NCBI RefSeq assembly: GCF_004522215.1
Contig: NZ_SDLR01000001.1
Span: 372,001-436,000 of the forward strand
Length of the DNA stretch: 64,000 nt
Source: Ammoniphilus sp. YIM 78166
GTDB taxonomy: Bacteria; Bacillota; Bacilli; Aneurinibacillales; RAOX-1
Reading direction: 5' to 3'
Shown here: positions 8,844 to 17,536 of the stretch, in pieces
Position numbering within the stretch: position 1 is the stretch's first letter
How the letters are laid out: each line of letters begins with the position of its first letter
Notes under the pieces: model-generated
Databases searched by the model: none
The model's input: the letters and a program-made list of their open reading frames with translations, nothing else
Told to the model about the DNA's origin: nothing
Made by a program: the position numbers and the translations under genes

Positions 8844-9509
8844 TTATTAAAGACAAAATTAGTAAAAGTCCACTGATAATAAACATCTAAGATGGAAGCA
8901 ACAATAAATAGATGGCAATTCTCCACGTATTGATTAAAATTGAGTAGGATTTCATTTTGTAGGTGGAAAAAATCCAACTATTGGCTCTGAACGCCAAATT
9001 TACAAGCCATATTGAAGCTTTAGTTAATGATTCTCCACTTATTTTGCTTTTTTTTCTCTAATTTTTTCGGATAAATGGACTTTCTACCACATTTATTTTC
9101 AACCCAACTCGATGCACTCGAATTCACATGCTATTTTACCGTGCATTCACGCAGTCCAACAACTTATGGTCATCTTTAAAATGCATTGCGAATTACGGTG
9201 TGATTTCTATTGTGATTTAGACATAAAGCCATGTAAATCAAGAAAAAAAAAGAAAAGCGTGATTCCATATGCGAATCAACGCTCAAAGAGACATATGAAG
9301 TCCGTTATACCGACCTTTAGGAACACCCTCTTTTGCATGGGAAAACAAACCTAAAAAAAAGCCGATTACCCCAAAACCGTACCACTTGCTGCACTATATC
9401 ATGTTTTATATGATTAATAAAATAGATTCTCGTTTCTATTTACTCTCAGAAGGATTAAAATGAAAGCTAGGTTATCCAAATTTAACTAGATACAAAAAGG
9501 AGGAGTTTG

Positions 9510-10544
9510 ATGTACCGTGTCTTGCTAGTCGACGATGAGCCCGTCATTCGAAAAGGGATCAGGGCCATGCTTCAGAAGGCTGACTTGCCGATCAACGACC
9601 TTCTGGAAGCGGGGGATGGAGAAGAAGCCATGCGTATCATTGGCGAGCAAGGTCCGCAGATGGTGATCAGCGATATTCGCATGCCCAGGATGAATGGTCT
9701 CGACCTCTGTGCCCACATTCAAAGCAAGTGGCCTGAAGTTGCCGTGATTTTAGTTTCTGGGTATGATGACTTTCAATATGCGCAACAGGCCATTCGCTTT
9801 GGGGTTAAGGATTTCATTCTCAAGCCCGTCCATCGCGCCAGTCTAATTGAGAGCGTTTCCAAATATCTTGGGTTGCTGGAGCAAGGAGCTGCTTTTGCTT
9901 CCATTGCATTTAATGAATTAGAAGATTTCATAGTAATGCTGGAGAAAGGAATCTGGAATCATGAACAGGAAGAGTGGGGACCGGGAATCAAAGATTTGTT
10001 TTCACGACTGAGAGGTTTACCGATTGCGTATGGGAAAAAGACCCTGGCAGACATGTTAGATGCAGTCTTAAGGAAACTGTCGACTAGGATTGGCTATGCC
10101 TTAGAACCTTTGCCATGGAATCCGCCTTTGGCTGACCATGATGCCCTATTCACTTCGTTTTCCGACACGCTTGCCCAACTCCAAGAAGAGTTGAATCAGA
10201 GAAAAGCCAATGGGGACTTTAATCTGATCCATCAAGCCAAACGTTATATTGAAGATAACTATAATAAAGAGGTTTCTCTTGAGGATGTCGCGAGAAAGGT
10301 AGGATTGAACGCCTCCTATTTCAGTCAGCTTTTCAAAGCTAAAGCGGGGAAAACCTTTGTCCAGTACCGTTCGGAGATTCGGCTGGATAAAGCCAAGGAG
10401 CTTCTCGGCTGCCCGGAAAAATCCATTACCGAAATCGCCTTTGATGTGGGTTACACGGATATTACCCATTTTATACGAAAGTTCAAAAAGCACGCTGGAG
10501 TCTCACCGTCGGAGTACCGCGCGGCTCATGGAATACGGACATGA
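9510..10544 (+). CDS. Response regulator, YesN type (receiver + AraC HTH)
   Basis: Transcription factor of a carbohydrate-sensing two-component system. The receiver domain (residues 2-120) has the acidic pair Asp8-Asp9, phospho-acceptor Asp55 (ISDIRMPR) and Lys in the ILKPV motif. A linker of about 110 residues is followed by a C-terminal AraC/XylS double helix-turn-helix (about 240-340; SLEDVARKVGLNASYFSQLFK and ITEIAFDVGYTDITHFIRKFKK, the usual signature). ATG 9510 is favoured over TTG 9507 because AAAAAGGAGG ends five bases before it. The stop overlaps the kinase start by four bases (ATGA). It probably activates the ABC importer and lyase genes upstream. Confidence 0.92.
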   Translation: MYRVLLVDDEPVIRKGIRAMLQKADLPINDLLEAGDGEEAMRIIGEQGPQMVISDIRMPRMNGLDLCAHIQSKWPEVAVILVSGYDDFQYAQQAIRFGVKDFILKPVHRASLIESVSKYLGLLEQGAAFASIAFNELEDFIVMLEKGIWNHEQEEWGPGIKDLFSRLRGLPIAYGKKTLADMLDAVLRKLSTRIGYALEPLPWNPPLADHDALFTSFSDTLAQLQEELNQRKANGDFNLIHQAKRYIEDNYNKEVSLEDVARKVGLNASYFSQLFKAKAGKTFVQYRSEIRLDKAKELLGCPEKSITEIAFDVGYTDITHFIRKFKKHAGVSPSEYRAAHGIRT

Positions 10545-12355
10545 CTTGGAAATTTTGGCAGAGGAGCTTATTTTCCCGATTCATGCTTTATTTTTGCATT
10601 GCCATCATTATTCCTTCAAGCATTATCGGGGCATTCACGTACTATCGCTCCATTCAGCAGATGGAAAATCAGGTCAAAGAGTACTTGGAGCAGATTGTAT
10701 TTAATGTGGGAGAACAGGTCGATACGTTTTTTCGCGGGTATGATTGGCTTTCTCTGCGAGTCGTGGGTTCACCAGAGGTCCGGCAATTTCTCGACTTACA
10801 CCAGTCCGACTATTATAAACGATTAGAATTTGTCAACTGGCTAGAAGGCCATTTATTGAAAGAAATAATATTACAGAATCCAGTGATTGAGGGCTTTCAC
10901 ATCATTGGGGATAATGGGTTAACTTATTCCACCAACGTGTTTGAGTCCAGGAGTATCAACGTGGAGAAGCGGGCTGAAATCTTGAAAAGGGAGCTTCCGC
11001 CAAACGGGAAGCTTAAGATTTTAGTGACCGAATTTGGAGATGATTTGCCAGACAAGCAATTGTTTATTTCGGTGGCCAGAAGGGCCTTTTCGCAAAAAAC
11101 TTTTGAAGATAAAGGATCCTTTGTTCTCGATGTACGTGCAACTGACTTGCAAGCCATCTGGGAAAAGGTGGACTTTAAAGGCGGCTTCCTTTGGATCATT
11201 GATCAAGAGGGAAGGATCGTGTATCATCCGAAAAATGAATGGATGGGGTCTCTTGGATCGGATTTGCTAGGGGACAGGTATTTGACCGAAACCAGCGGGA
11301 GCTTCATCCGCAGTTGGGAAGGCAGTGAGCACTTATTTGCTTATCATACGTCCGAGTATACGGGATGGAAGATGATAGCGACTATCCCCTTAAAGGAGCT
11401 GCAAAAGCCCATTCTGGATATTCGCAATGTGATGATGATCTCGGCAGGCGCTTCCTTCCTGCTCATGATGATCATTCTTTATCTGTTTCTGCAAAAAATC
11501 CTGCATCCCATTCGCCGCCTGGAAAATAAAATGGTGGAAGCAGGGAAAGGAAGGCTGCGGCCGATTGATCAGCCGATTCCCAAGGATGAGATCGGTGTCT
11601 TGATGAACGGCTACAATGAGATGATTGCGCAAGTCTCCGAGCTGATTCAGCGCGTGTATGAAGCGGAATTAAACGAACGAACGCATGAGTTGGCGAAGCA
11701 GAAGGCGGAACTGCAAGCCCTGCAGTCCCAGATCAACCCTCACTTTCTCTACAATACGCTCGAAGCTATTCAAGCCTATTCCCTCATTGGAGAGGAAGAG
11801 CCAATTCAGGATATGGTCGCCGCGTTGGCTTCGATGTTTCGCTATGCCGTTCGAAGCCCTCTCGAGCCAACGAGGGTAAGGGATGAAATCCATCACGTGG
11901 AGAACTTTTTGCTCATTCAGCGATACCGGCAGCAGCAAATGCCGCAAGTCGAATGGAAGCTCGATGGTGTTATGGATGTCCCCATGCTTCGACTGACCCT
12001 CCAGCCCTTGGTGGAAAATGTTTTTCACTATGCCTTTCCGCATGGCATTGAAGCTCATCATAAAATTTGGATTGAGATGAAGAGGGAAGGGGAGCACTTT
12101 ATCGTGGAAGTATCAGATAATGGGGCAGGGTTTGAGCAGGACAATCCAGATATCCAAGCTATCGTCAAAGAAAGGGAAGCAAACGGAAAAGGTATAGGGC
12201 TTGCGAATGTGCACCGGCGGATCAAACTTACCTATGGGGATGAATATGGGCTGCAGTTAAGCGGAAAAAAGGGTCTAGGTGCTACGGTGCGCGTCATGAT
12301 GCCTTTGCCGGAATTGGACCAAAAACTAAAAAAAAGCACAAACGAGTCAAAATAG
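10541..12355 (+). CDS. Sensor histidine kinase, YesM type
   Basis: Membrane sensor partner of the preceding regulator. 604 residues: N-terminal membrane helix (about 10-35), an extracellular Cache-like sensing domain (about 40-285), a second membrane helix (about 290-315), HAMP linker (about 316-368), coiled segment, then the His_kinase (PF06580) domain with phospho-acceptor His401 in INPHFLYNTLEAI, and a HATPase_c domain with the N-box LQPLVENVFHYA and DNGAGF/GKGIGLANVHRR. Length and layout are typical of YesM kinases that sense extracellular oligosaccharide, often through a solute-binding protein. It is translationally coupled to the regulator. Confidence 0.93.
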   Translation: MTWKFWQRSLFSRFMLYFCIAIIIPSSIIGAFTYYRSIQQMENQVKEYLEQIVFNVGEQVDTFFRGYDWLSLRVVGSPEVRQFLDLHQSDYYKRLEFVNWLEGHLLKEIILQNPVIEGFHIIGDNGLTYSTNVFESRSINVEKRAEILKRELPPNGKLKILVTEFGDDLPDKQLFISVARRAFSQKTFEDKGSFVLDVRATDLQAIWEKVDFKGGFLWIIDQEGRIVYHPKNEWMGSLGSDLLGDRYLTETSGSFIRSWEGSEHLFAYHTSEYTGWKMIATIPLKELQKPILDIRNVMMISAGASFLLMMIILYLFLQKILHPIRRLENKMVEAGKGRLRPIDQPIPKDEIGVLMNGYNEMIAQVSELIQRVYEAELNERTHELAKQKAELQALQSQINPHFLYNTLEAIQAYSLIGEEEPIQDMVAALASMFRYAVRSPLEPTRVRDEIHHVENFLLIQRYRQQQMPQVEWKLDGVMDVPMLRLTLQPLVENVFHYAFPHGIEAHHKIWIEMKREGEHFIVEVSDNGAGFEQDNPDIQAIVKEREANGKGIGLANVHRRIKLTYGDEYGLQLSGKKGLGATVRVMMPLPELDQKLKKSTNESK

Positions 12356-12419
12356 ACCCAAGTTTGCAGACCAGCCTCAATGCTAGAATGAATCTATCAT
12401 TCAAAGAGGAGGCATGAAC

Positions 12420-13184
12420 ATGAAAGTAGACTTAACGGATAAAGTAGCGCTCGTAACTGGAGCCAGCGGAGGAATCGGAAAAGCCATCGCGATTGAACTC
12501 GCCGCGTGCGGCGCCAAAGTCGCTGTTAATTACTTAAGCAACCGGCAGGGAGCGGAGGAAACTGCTCAAGCCATCCGCGAGCAAGGCGGGGAAGCGATCA
12601 CAATACAAGCGGATGTTACCGATCAGTTGCAAATTCAGCAGCTCGTTGAACAAGTCGAAAGCGCTTTTGGAACCGTTGACATTCTAGTCAACAATGCAGG
12701 GCACTTAGTGGAACGGCGAGCCATTGCGGAGATGACGGAGGATTTATGGCGAAAAATTATCGATGTGAACGTGACCTCTGCCGTTTTTGTAAGTAAAGCG
12801 GTGATTCCGGGAATGAAAGAAAAAGGAAGCGGCTCGATCATCAATTTGAGCTCGCTTGCAGCCCATAACGGTGGAGGGAACGGAGCGGTGGCTTATGCGG
12901 TGTCCAAGGGGGCAATCCTCACCTTCACCAAAGGTTTGGCTAAGGAATTGGCTCCGTATGGCATTCGAGTCAATGGAATCTCCCCTGGTTTTATCGAAGA
13001 GACTAAGTTTCATTCAACCTTTACTTCTGCAGAAGCAAGAAATGCGACGGTCAGCAGCGTCCCACTGAAGCGGGGAGGAGTACCTGAAGATATCAGCGGA
13101 GTCGTTGCCTTCCTTGTATCTCCTTATACCTCTTATATTACCGGCGAAACGATTGAGATTAACGGTGGATTGTTCATGAAATAG
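12420..13184 (+). CDS. SDR-family reductase, probable DEH/uronate reductase
   Basis: NAD(P)-dependent short-chain dehydrogenase of 254 residues. Cofactor motif TGASGGIG near residue 12, NNAG near 88, catalytic Ser (NLSSLAAH) and YAVSK (Tyr/Lys). ATG 12420 is chosen because AAAGAGGAGG ends seven bases before it; ATG 12414 is too close. The family is broad (FabG-like), so sequence alone does not give the substrate. Its place directly before KDG kinase and KDPG aldolase suggests reduction of 4-deoxy-5-hexoseulose uronate (DEH) to 2-keto-3-deoxygluconate, as in alginate catabolism. A KduD-like or gluconate 5-dehydrogenase role is the main alternative. Confidence 0.82.
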   Translation: MKVDLTDKVALVTGASGGIGKAIAIELAACGAKVAVNYLSNRQGAEETAQAIREQGGEAITIQADVTDQLQIQQLVEQVESAFGTVDILVNNAGHLVERRAIAEMTEDLWRKIIDVNVTSAVFVSKAVIPGMKEKGSGSIINLSSLAAHNGGGNGAVAYAVSKGAILTFTKGLAKELAPYGIRVNGISPGFIEETKFHSTFTSAEARNATVSSVPLKRGGVPEDISGVVAFLVSPYTSYITGETIEINGGLFMK

Positions 13185-13194
13185 AAAACAGGGG

Positions 13195-13226
13195 AGAGGG
13201 ATGGGGTACTATTGATCCCACCCTCT
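13195..13226 (+). terminator. Hairpin between the SDR and KDG kinase genes
   Basis: AGAGGGATGGG (13195-13205) pairs with CCCACCCTCT (13217-13226) with one bulged A. It is followed by TCTTC rather than a clean T-run, so it is more likely an attenuator or mRNA-stability element. It swallows the TTG at 13212, which argues against that codon as the kinase start. Confidence 0.45.
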
Positions 13227-13235
13227 TCTTCATCC

Positions 13236-14192
13236 ATGGAGGTGGAGGAGCTGGACGTTGTTACACTAGGAGAATCAATGGCATTGTTTATTCCGCTTTC
13301 CCCAAGTCCCTTGCGATATGCTGAGCAGTTTAAAAAGACGATTGGGGGAGCGGAATCGAATGTAGCGATTGGTTTGTCGCGACTAGGCCATCAAGCGGGA
13401 TGGATGAGCCGCTTAGGGGCGGATGAATTCGGCCTGTATGTGAGGAATGTCATTCGCGGAGAAGGGGTTGATACGTCAAGGGTCAAGTTTGATCCCCATA
13501 GGCCAACTGCCGTTTTTTTTAAGGATAGAAGTCAAACGGAACCCCAAATTTACTATTATCGCAAGCATTCAGCTGCGAGCTCGATGAATTCTGAGGATCT
13601 TGATGAACCCTACATCGCTCAAGCTAAGATTCTACACATTACGGGGATTACACCAGCGCTTAGCGATTCCTGCCTTCGGACTGTGCAAGAAGCAATAAGG
13701 ATCGCTCGAAATTATGGCTTGCTTATCACTTTTGACCCCAATATTCGGCTCAAGCTTTGGTCTAGCGAAGTTGCCCGGCAGGTTTTAGTTCCCTTGGCGG
13801 CTACGGCGGATATCGTCATGCCTGGTGCGGAGGAAGCAGAACTGCTGACGGGGGAAAGACAACCGGAGAAAATGGCCCAGTTTTTTCTTGAGAGAGGCAG
13901 CGAGGCCGTGGTGATTAAGCTAGGGGAAAAAGGAGCATTTTTCGCGACACGATCGCAAGAGGGATTTATACCGGCCTATCGTGTTGAAAAAATAGTGGAT
14001 ACGGTCGGAGCCGGGGATGGCTTTGCTGCCGGTTTCTTGTCTGGACTCTTGCGAGGCTGGTCGTATGAGGAGTCGGTTCGGCTCGCTAACCGGGTAGGAG
14101 CCTATGCGCTGACGGTAGAAGGGGATATGGAGGGGCTGCCTTATTGGTCGCAAGTCTCTCCTGATGCAGAAAAAAATGTGATCTTGAGATAG
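13236..14192 (+). CDS. kdgK: 2-keto-3-deoxygluconate kinase (PfkB family)
   Basis: Phosphorylates KDG to KDPG with ATP in the cytosol. PfkB/ribokinase fold: N-terminal GESMALF; GGAESNVAIGLSRLG substrate motif; C-terminal DTVGAGDGFAAGF, which carries the catalytic Asp and anion hole. About 318 residues from ATG 13236. The start is uncertain: TTG 13212 lies inside a hairpin, ATG 13236 has no clear ribosome site, and a CTG at 13251 sits seven bases after GGAGGT and would give the family-typical N-terminus DVVTLGES. It lies three bases before the aldolase gene. Confidence 0.88.
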   Translation: MEVEELDVVTLGESMALFIPLSPSPLRYAEQFKKTIGGAESNVAIGLSRLGHQAGWMSRLGADEFGLYVRNVIRGEGVDTSRVKFDPHRPTAVFFKDRSQTEPQIYYYRKHSAASSMNSEDLDEPYIAQAKILHITGITPALSDSCLRTVQEAIRIARNYGLLITFDPNIRLKLWSSEVARQVLVPLAATADIVMPGAEEAELLTGERQPEKMAQFFLERGSEAVVIKLGEKGAFFATRSQEGFIPAYRVEKIVDTVGAGDGFAAGFLSGLLRGWSYEESVRLANRVGAYALTVEGDMEGLPYWSQVSPDAEKNVILR

Positions 14193-14194
14193 GA

Positions 14195-14863
14195 ATGATG
14201 AAATTGACAATACCCAAAGCAGAGAAATTGCGGCAGCTCGTGGAGGGCGGCGTCATTGCCGTACTGCGCCAGATTCCGGAGGAAAAGCTGGAGGCTCTAT
14301 GCAACTCCCTTGTTGAAGGCGGAGTAACCGCACTGGAGATCACGGTAGATCACCCCAAAGCAATGACAATGATTGAACAGGCAGCCGCTCGTTTCGAAGG
14401 GAGGGCGCTAGTCGGTGCCGGAACCGTGCTGGATTCAGAAACAGCAAGACTAGCGATCCAAAGCGGAGCCGAGTTCGTGTTTAGTCCATGCTTAAAGCAA
14501 GAGATGATCCAGACTGTTTTGCGATACGGAAAGATCGCAGCACCCGGGGTGATGACACCATCCGAAATGGTGCAAGCGATGGAGTGGGGAGCCGATGTAG
14601 TTAAGGTCTTCCCGGCTACAGGTCTTGGCCCTGCATTTCTTAAAGATGTAAAAGGTCCCCTGAGCCACATTCCCATGATTCCAACTGGAGGCATTGATAT
14701 ACAGAATGTAGAGGCGTTTATCCGGGCAGGTGCGGCGGCTGTGGGAGTGGGAGGAAGTCTGATCGACAAGGAAGCCATCGCCCTCGAAAATTGGGAAGTG
14801 ATTACTGAAAAGGCAAAGGAATATGCAAGGAAAATCAATCAAGTTAGAAAGGGGAGGGACTAA
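14195..14863 (+). CDS. kdgA: KDPG aldolase (2-keto-3-deoxy-6-phosphogluconate aldolase)
   Basis: Cleaves KDPG to pyruvate and glyceraldehyde 3-phosphate, the last step of the local uronate pathway. A class I aldolase of 222 residues with a TIM-barrel pattern: GGVIAVLR, catalytic Glu in ALEITVD, GAGTVLD, FVFSPCL, and the Schiff-base lysine in DVVKVFPA; the phosphate-binding end is PTGGI...GVGGSL. Adjacent ATGs at 14195 and 14198 share a weak AGGA site, consistent with coupling to kdgK. The stop TAA is one base from the next start. Some homologues also cleave KDPGal; context supports KDPG. Confidence 0.92.
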   Translation: MMKLTIPKAEKLRQLVEGGVIAVLRQIPEEKLEALCNSLVEGGVTALEITVDHPKAMTMIEQAAARFEGRALVGAGTVLDSETARLAIQSGAEFVFSPCLKQEMIQTVLRYGKIAAPGVMTPSEMVQAMEWGADVVKVFPATGLGPAFLKDVKGPLSHIPMIPTGGIDIQNVEAFIRAGAAAVGVGGSLIDKEAIALENWEVITEKAKEYARKINQVRKGRD

Positions 14864-14864
14864 A

Positions 14865-17159
14865 ATGAAAACCTTATACCAACCGGATGTCAGCGTACTG
14901 AATGTACAGTACCAGCCAGATGCAAAAACCTCTATCATAGAAAATCCGCCGCGCTTTACCTGGATGCCGGCTCAACTTGAAGACGATTGCTATGTTCTGC
15001 AAATCTCCCAATTCGAGGATTTTGCGTCCGATGATACGCTGACGTTTAAGCCTATTCCATATAACTTTTTTACTCCAAGTCAAGCGTTGCAGCCAGGCAC
15101 GTATTATTGGCGATATGCTTTGGTGGACCAGGAAGCAAACGTTCGATCGGAGTGGAGTGCGATCAGGACCTTCCTCGTGAGCGAAGGGTTGCCCGAGACG
15201 CCAATGCCAAGACGTGAGGAGCGATACAGCAAGTCGACGCTGCCTCATCCGCGATTATGGCTGAATCAAGAGGAGCTAGATGCGTTTAAGAAGCAGGTGG
15301 CTCAAGATCCTTCCTATTGTAATTGGTCTGAATTTTTAGAAAGGTCAGTCCTGCCGTGGTTGGAACGAGACCTCATTGCTGAACCGGCTCGTTATCCAGA
15401 TAATAAGCGAGTGATCAAACTGTGGCGCCAAATGTATATGGATTGCCAAGAAACTTTATATGCCATTCGCCATTTAAGCGTCGCTGCGATCGTGCTGGAG
15501 AACGAGTCCATCCTAGAAAAAGCGAAGCGTTGGCTCTTGCATGCGGCCTCTTGGGATACAGAGGGAACGACCTCCCGCGATTATAACGACGAAGCTGCGT
15601 TCCGGATTGCCGGCGCTCTAGCCTGGGGTTATGACTGGCTTTACTCTGCGCTCTCTGAGGAAGAAAGGCAAATTGTAAGGCAGGCCTTATTCCGCCGGAC
15701 GGAACAGGTGGCCTTCCATGTCATTGAACGGTCAAAAATCCATCACGTGCCTTATGACAGTCATGCCGTAAGATCCCTATCATCGGTGCTCGTGCCCTGC
15801 TGCATTGCTCTTTTTGATGAAGTGCCTGAGGCAAGGGAGTGGCTGGATTATACGCTTGAATACTACTCCTGCTTATATAGTCCATGGGGAGGAGCAGACG
15901 GGGGATGGGCTGAGGGTCCGATGTACTGGACCACCGGTATGGCTTATTTGACCGAAGGCTTAAATTTGGTGAGGAAATTCACTGGGGTGGATATTTACCA
16001 GAGACCGTTTTTCGCAAAGACAGGAGATTTCCCACTTTATTGCTATAGTCCGGATACGATCCGAGCCAGCTTTGGAGACCAGTCCAGTCTCGGGGATCGA
16101 CCTGGATTGAAGACCGCCTTTAATATCCGCCAGTTTGCTGGCATTACAGGCAATGGCAGGTATCAGTGGTACTTTGATCAGGTAAAGGAATATGACGTAC
16201 ATGCCGATGAGAAATTTTATAACTACGGCTGGTGGGACTTCCGGTTTGATGACATGATGTATCTCCATGATTACCCGGAAGTCAAAAGCAAGTCTCCCTC
16301 AGACATTGAGCCTGTCAAGTGGTTCAAGGATGTGGGCTGGGTCGCCTTCCATCATAAAATGGATCAACCGGATGACCATATTATGCTGTTGACCAAAAGC
16401 AGCTCCTACGGGTCGGTCAGTCATAGCCATGGGGACCAGAATAGTTTCCTGCTTCATGCTTTTGGGGAACCTCTAGTCATTAAGACTGGCTATTATATAG
16501 GTTTTAATAGCACGATGCATATGAATTGGAGAAGGCAGACTCATTCCCATAACACGCTTTTAATTGATGGGAAGGGGCAATACGCCGGAACCGATAAGAC
16601 TCTGAATATGTCAGCAACGGGCAAAATTATCCGAGTAGAATCCACCGATCGCTATCACTATGTCCAAGAGGATGCGACGCAAGCTTACAAGCATACCGTG
16701 CCTTACTTGAATCTCTACCAGCGGGAAATCTATTTCATTGATCAATCCTATTTTGTGATTGTTGATGCTGTTGATCTCGATCAGCCAGGCCGTGTAGATT
16801 GGCTCCTTCATTCCCTGACGGAAATGAAGCTTCACGGTCAAGCCTTCCACATCGAAGGGCAGAAAGCGGATCTGGAAGGACGATTCATTTACAGCTCTTC
16901 AGGAGACCTTCTGCTATCGCAGGATGACGAATTCATAGGAGTGGATCCAGCTGAGGTAGAGGGGTTACCTAAGCAATGGCATCTGACGGCATCGACTCGG
17001 GTTGCGGCGGGGCACCGGATTGTGACGTTGCTTGTGCCAAAGCGAAAGCAGGAAAACAAATATGTATCCTATTTTATGGATGACCAGGATCATGGCGTAA
17101 ATATTTATTTGACGGAAAACGGAAAAACGCAACGTATCGAAGTAGCTAAAGCTTATTAG
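14865..17159 (+). CDS. Cytosolic heparinase II/III-family oligo-uronate lyase
   Basis: 764-residue lyase with no signal peptide, so it should act inside the cell on imported oligosaccharides (an oligo-lyase, PL15/PL17-like). An N-terminal DUF4962-type region is followed by an alpha-toroid with WAEGPMYW (Glu350, Tyr354) and HVPYDSHAV, then the heparinase II/III beta-sheet domain with HSHGDQNSF (His520, His522) and THSHNTLLIDG (His560, His562). These are the conserved catalytic and metal-region residues of the superfamily. ATG 14865 follows AAAGGGGAGGG; a longer open frame from 14823 overlaps the aldolase gene and is rejected. Expected product is unsaturated uronate monomer for KdgF and the SDR. 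Confidence 0.85.
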   Translation: MKTLYQPDVSVLNVQYQPDAKTSIIENPPRFTWMPAQLEDDCYVLQISQFEDFASDDTLTFKPIPYNFFTPSQALQPGTYYWRYALVDQEANVRSEWSAIRTFLVSEGLPETPMPRREERYSKSTLPHPRLWLNQEELDAFKKQVAQDPSYCNWSEFLERSVLPWLERDLIAEPARYPDNKRVIKLWRQMYMDCQETLYAIRHLSVAAIVLENESILEKAKRWLLHAASWDTEGTTSRDYNDEAAFRIAGALAWGYDWLYSALSEEERQIVRQALFRRTEQVAFHVIERSKIHHVPYDSHAVRSLSSVLVPCCIALFDEVPEAREWLDYTLEYYSCLYSPWGGADGGWAEGPMYWTTGMAYLTEGLNLVRKFTGVDIYQRPFFAKTGDFPLYCYSPDTIRASFGDQSSLGDRPGLKTAFNIRQFAGITGNGRYQWYFDQVKEYDVHADEKFYNYGWWDFRFDDMMYLHDYPEVKSKSPSDIEPVKWFKDVGWVAFHHKMDQPDDHIMLLTKSSSYGSVSHSHGDQNSFLLHAFGEPLVIKTGYYIGFNSTMHMNWRRQTHSHNTLLIDGKGQYAGTDKTLNMSATGKIIRVESTDRYHYVQEDATQAYKHTVPYLNLYQREIYFIDQSYFVIVDAVDLDQPGRVDWLLHSLTEMKLHGQAFHIEGQKADLEGRFIYSSSGDLLLSQDDEFIGVDPAEVEGLPKQWHLTASTRVAAGHRIVTLLVPKRKQENKYVSYFMDDQDHGVNIYLTENGKTQRIEVAKAY

Positions 17160-17171
17160 GAGGAAATTGGA

Positions 17172-17489
17172 ATGAATCAATTGGAAGTTTGGGAGCAGGC
17201 GGAGCCAGGGGTGAAGCGGAGGATCTTTCCTCCGGGGGCCTCTCTTATGATGATGGAAGTCCATTTTGAGCAGGGAGCGGAAGGCTACGAGCATAGTCAT
17301 CCGCATGAGCAGTTGAGCTACTGTCTAAGAGGGAAGTTTCAGTTTACGATCAATGGGGTAAGCCATATCCTAACCCAAGGGGAGACGATCTTTATCCCAA
17401 GCGGGGCCAAGCACGGGGCGGTTGCTTTAGAAAGCGGCGCCTTGTTGGACACCTTTACTCCATTAAGGGAGGACTTACTAAAGAAGTAA
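17172..17489 (+). CDS. kdgF: KdgF-type cupin, unsaturated uronate conversion protein
   Basis: Converts the unsaturated (4,5-ene) monouronate released by lyases into its linear ketone form (DEH/DKI), a step known for KdgF in pectin and alginate users. A single 105-residue cupin domain has EHSHPHEQLSYCLRG (His41, His43, His45, Gln47) and PSGAKHG (His81) as candidate metal ligands and ends with the family signature LLDTFTPLREDLL. AGGAGG lies upstream of the ATG. It sits directly after the intracellular lyase, as expected for enzyme and product-handling partner. Confidence 0.9.
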   Translation: MNQLEVWEQAEPGVKRRIFPPGASLMMMEVHFEQGAEGYEHSHPHEQLSYCLRGKFQFTINGVSHILTQGETIFIPSGAKHGAVALESGALLDTFTPLREDLLKK

Positions 17490-17516
17490 AGGGAGGCGTT
17501 TAGCGTCTTCCTTTAC
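17486..17516 (+). terminator. Hairpin at the end of kdgF
   Basis: GTAAAGGGAGGCG (17486-17498) pairs with GCGTCTTCCTTTAC (17503-17516), 13 pairs with two G-T wobbles. It overlaps the kdgF stop codon. There is no T-run, so it may be a processing or stability element rather than a true terminator. Confidence 0.5.
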
Positions 17517-17536
17517 AATACATGAGGTGATCAGAG

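Larger units (their letters stand above)
8613..9330. mobile_element. Possible degenerate non-autonomous element bounded by imperfect inverted repeats
   Basis: GAGGGTGTCCCAAAAGCC at 8613-8630 is mirrored by the reverse complement of 9313-9330, with 14 of 18 positions alike and the outer eight identical. GGGTGTCCC-type ends are common on Firmicute insertion sequences. The ~718-bp interior is AT-rich and has no transposase. I see no target-site duplication, so this may be a decayed or MITE-like copy, or chance. Confidence 0.3.
8607..9509. other. 900-bp AT-rich non-coding gap
   Basis: No frame here looks like a real gene. The one longer open frame (9112-9354) has no ribosome site, is dominated by biased Lys/His/Cys codons and matches no family I know. 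The gap contains imperfect terminal inverted repeats, a strong hairpin and a CsoR-like palindrome, listed separately. It separates the extracellular genes from the regulatory and catabolic genes. A promoter for the response-regulator gene must lie near its 3' end (TATAT-rich at 9396-9425), but no clear -35/-10 pair is visible. Confidence 0.7.

Noticed and set aside
9112..9354. 80-residue frame in the 900-bp gap
   Set aside because: No ribosome site, odd composition, no family, and it lies in an AT-rich segment bounded by inverted repeats.
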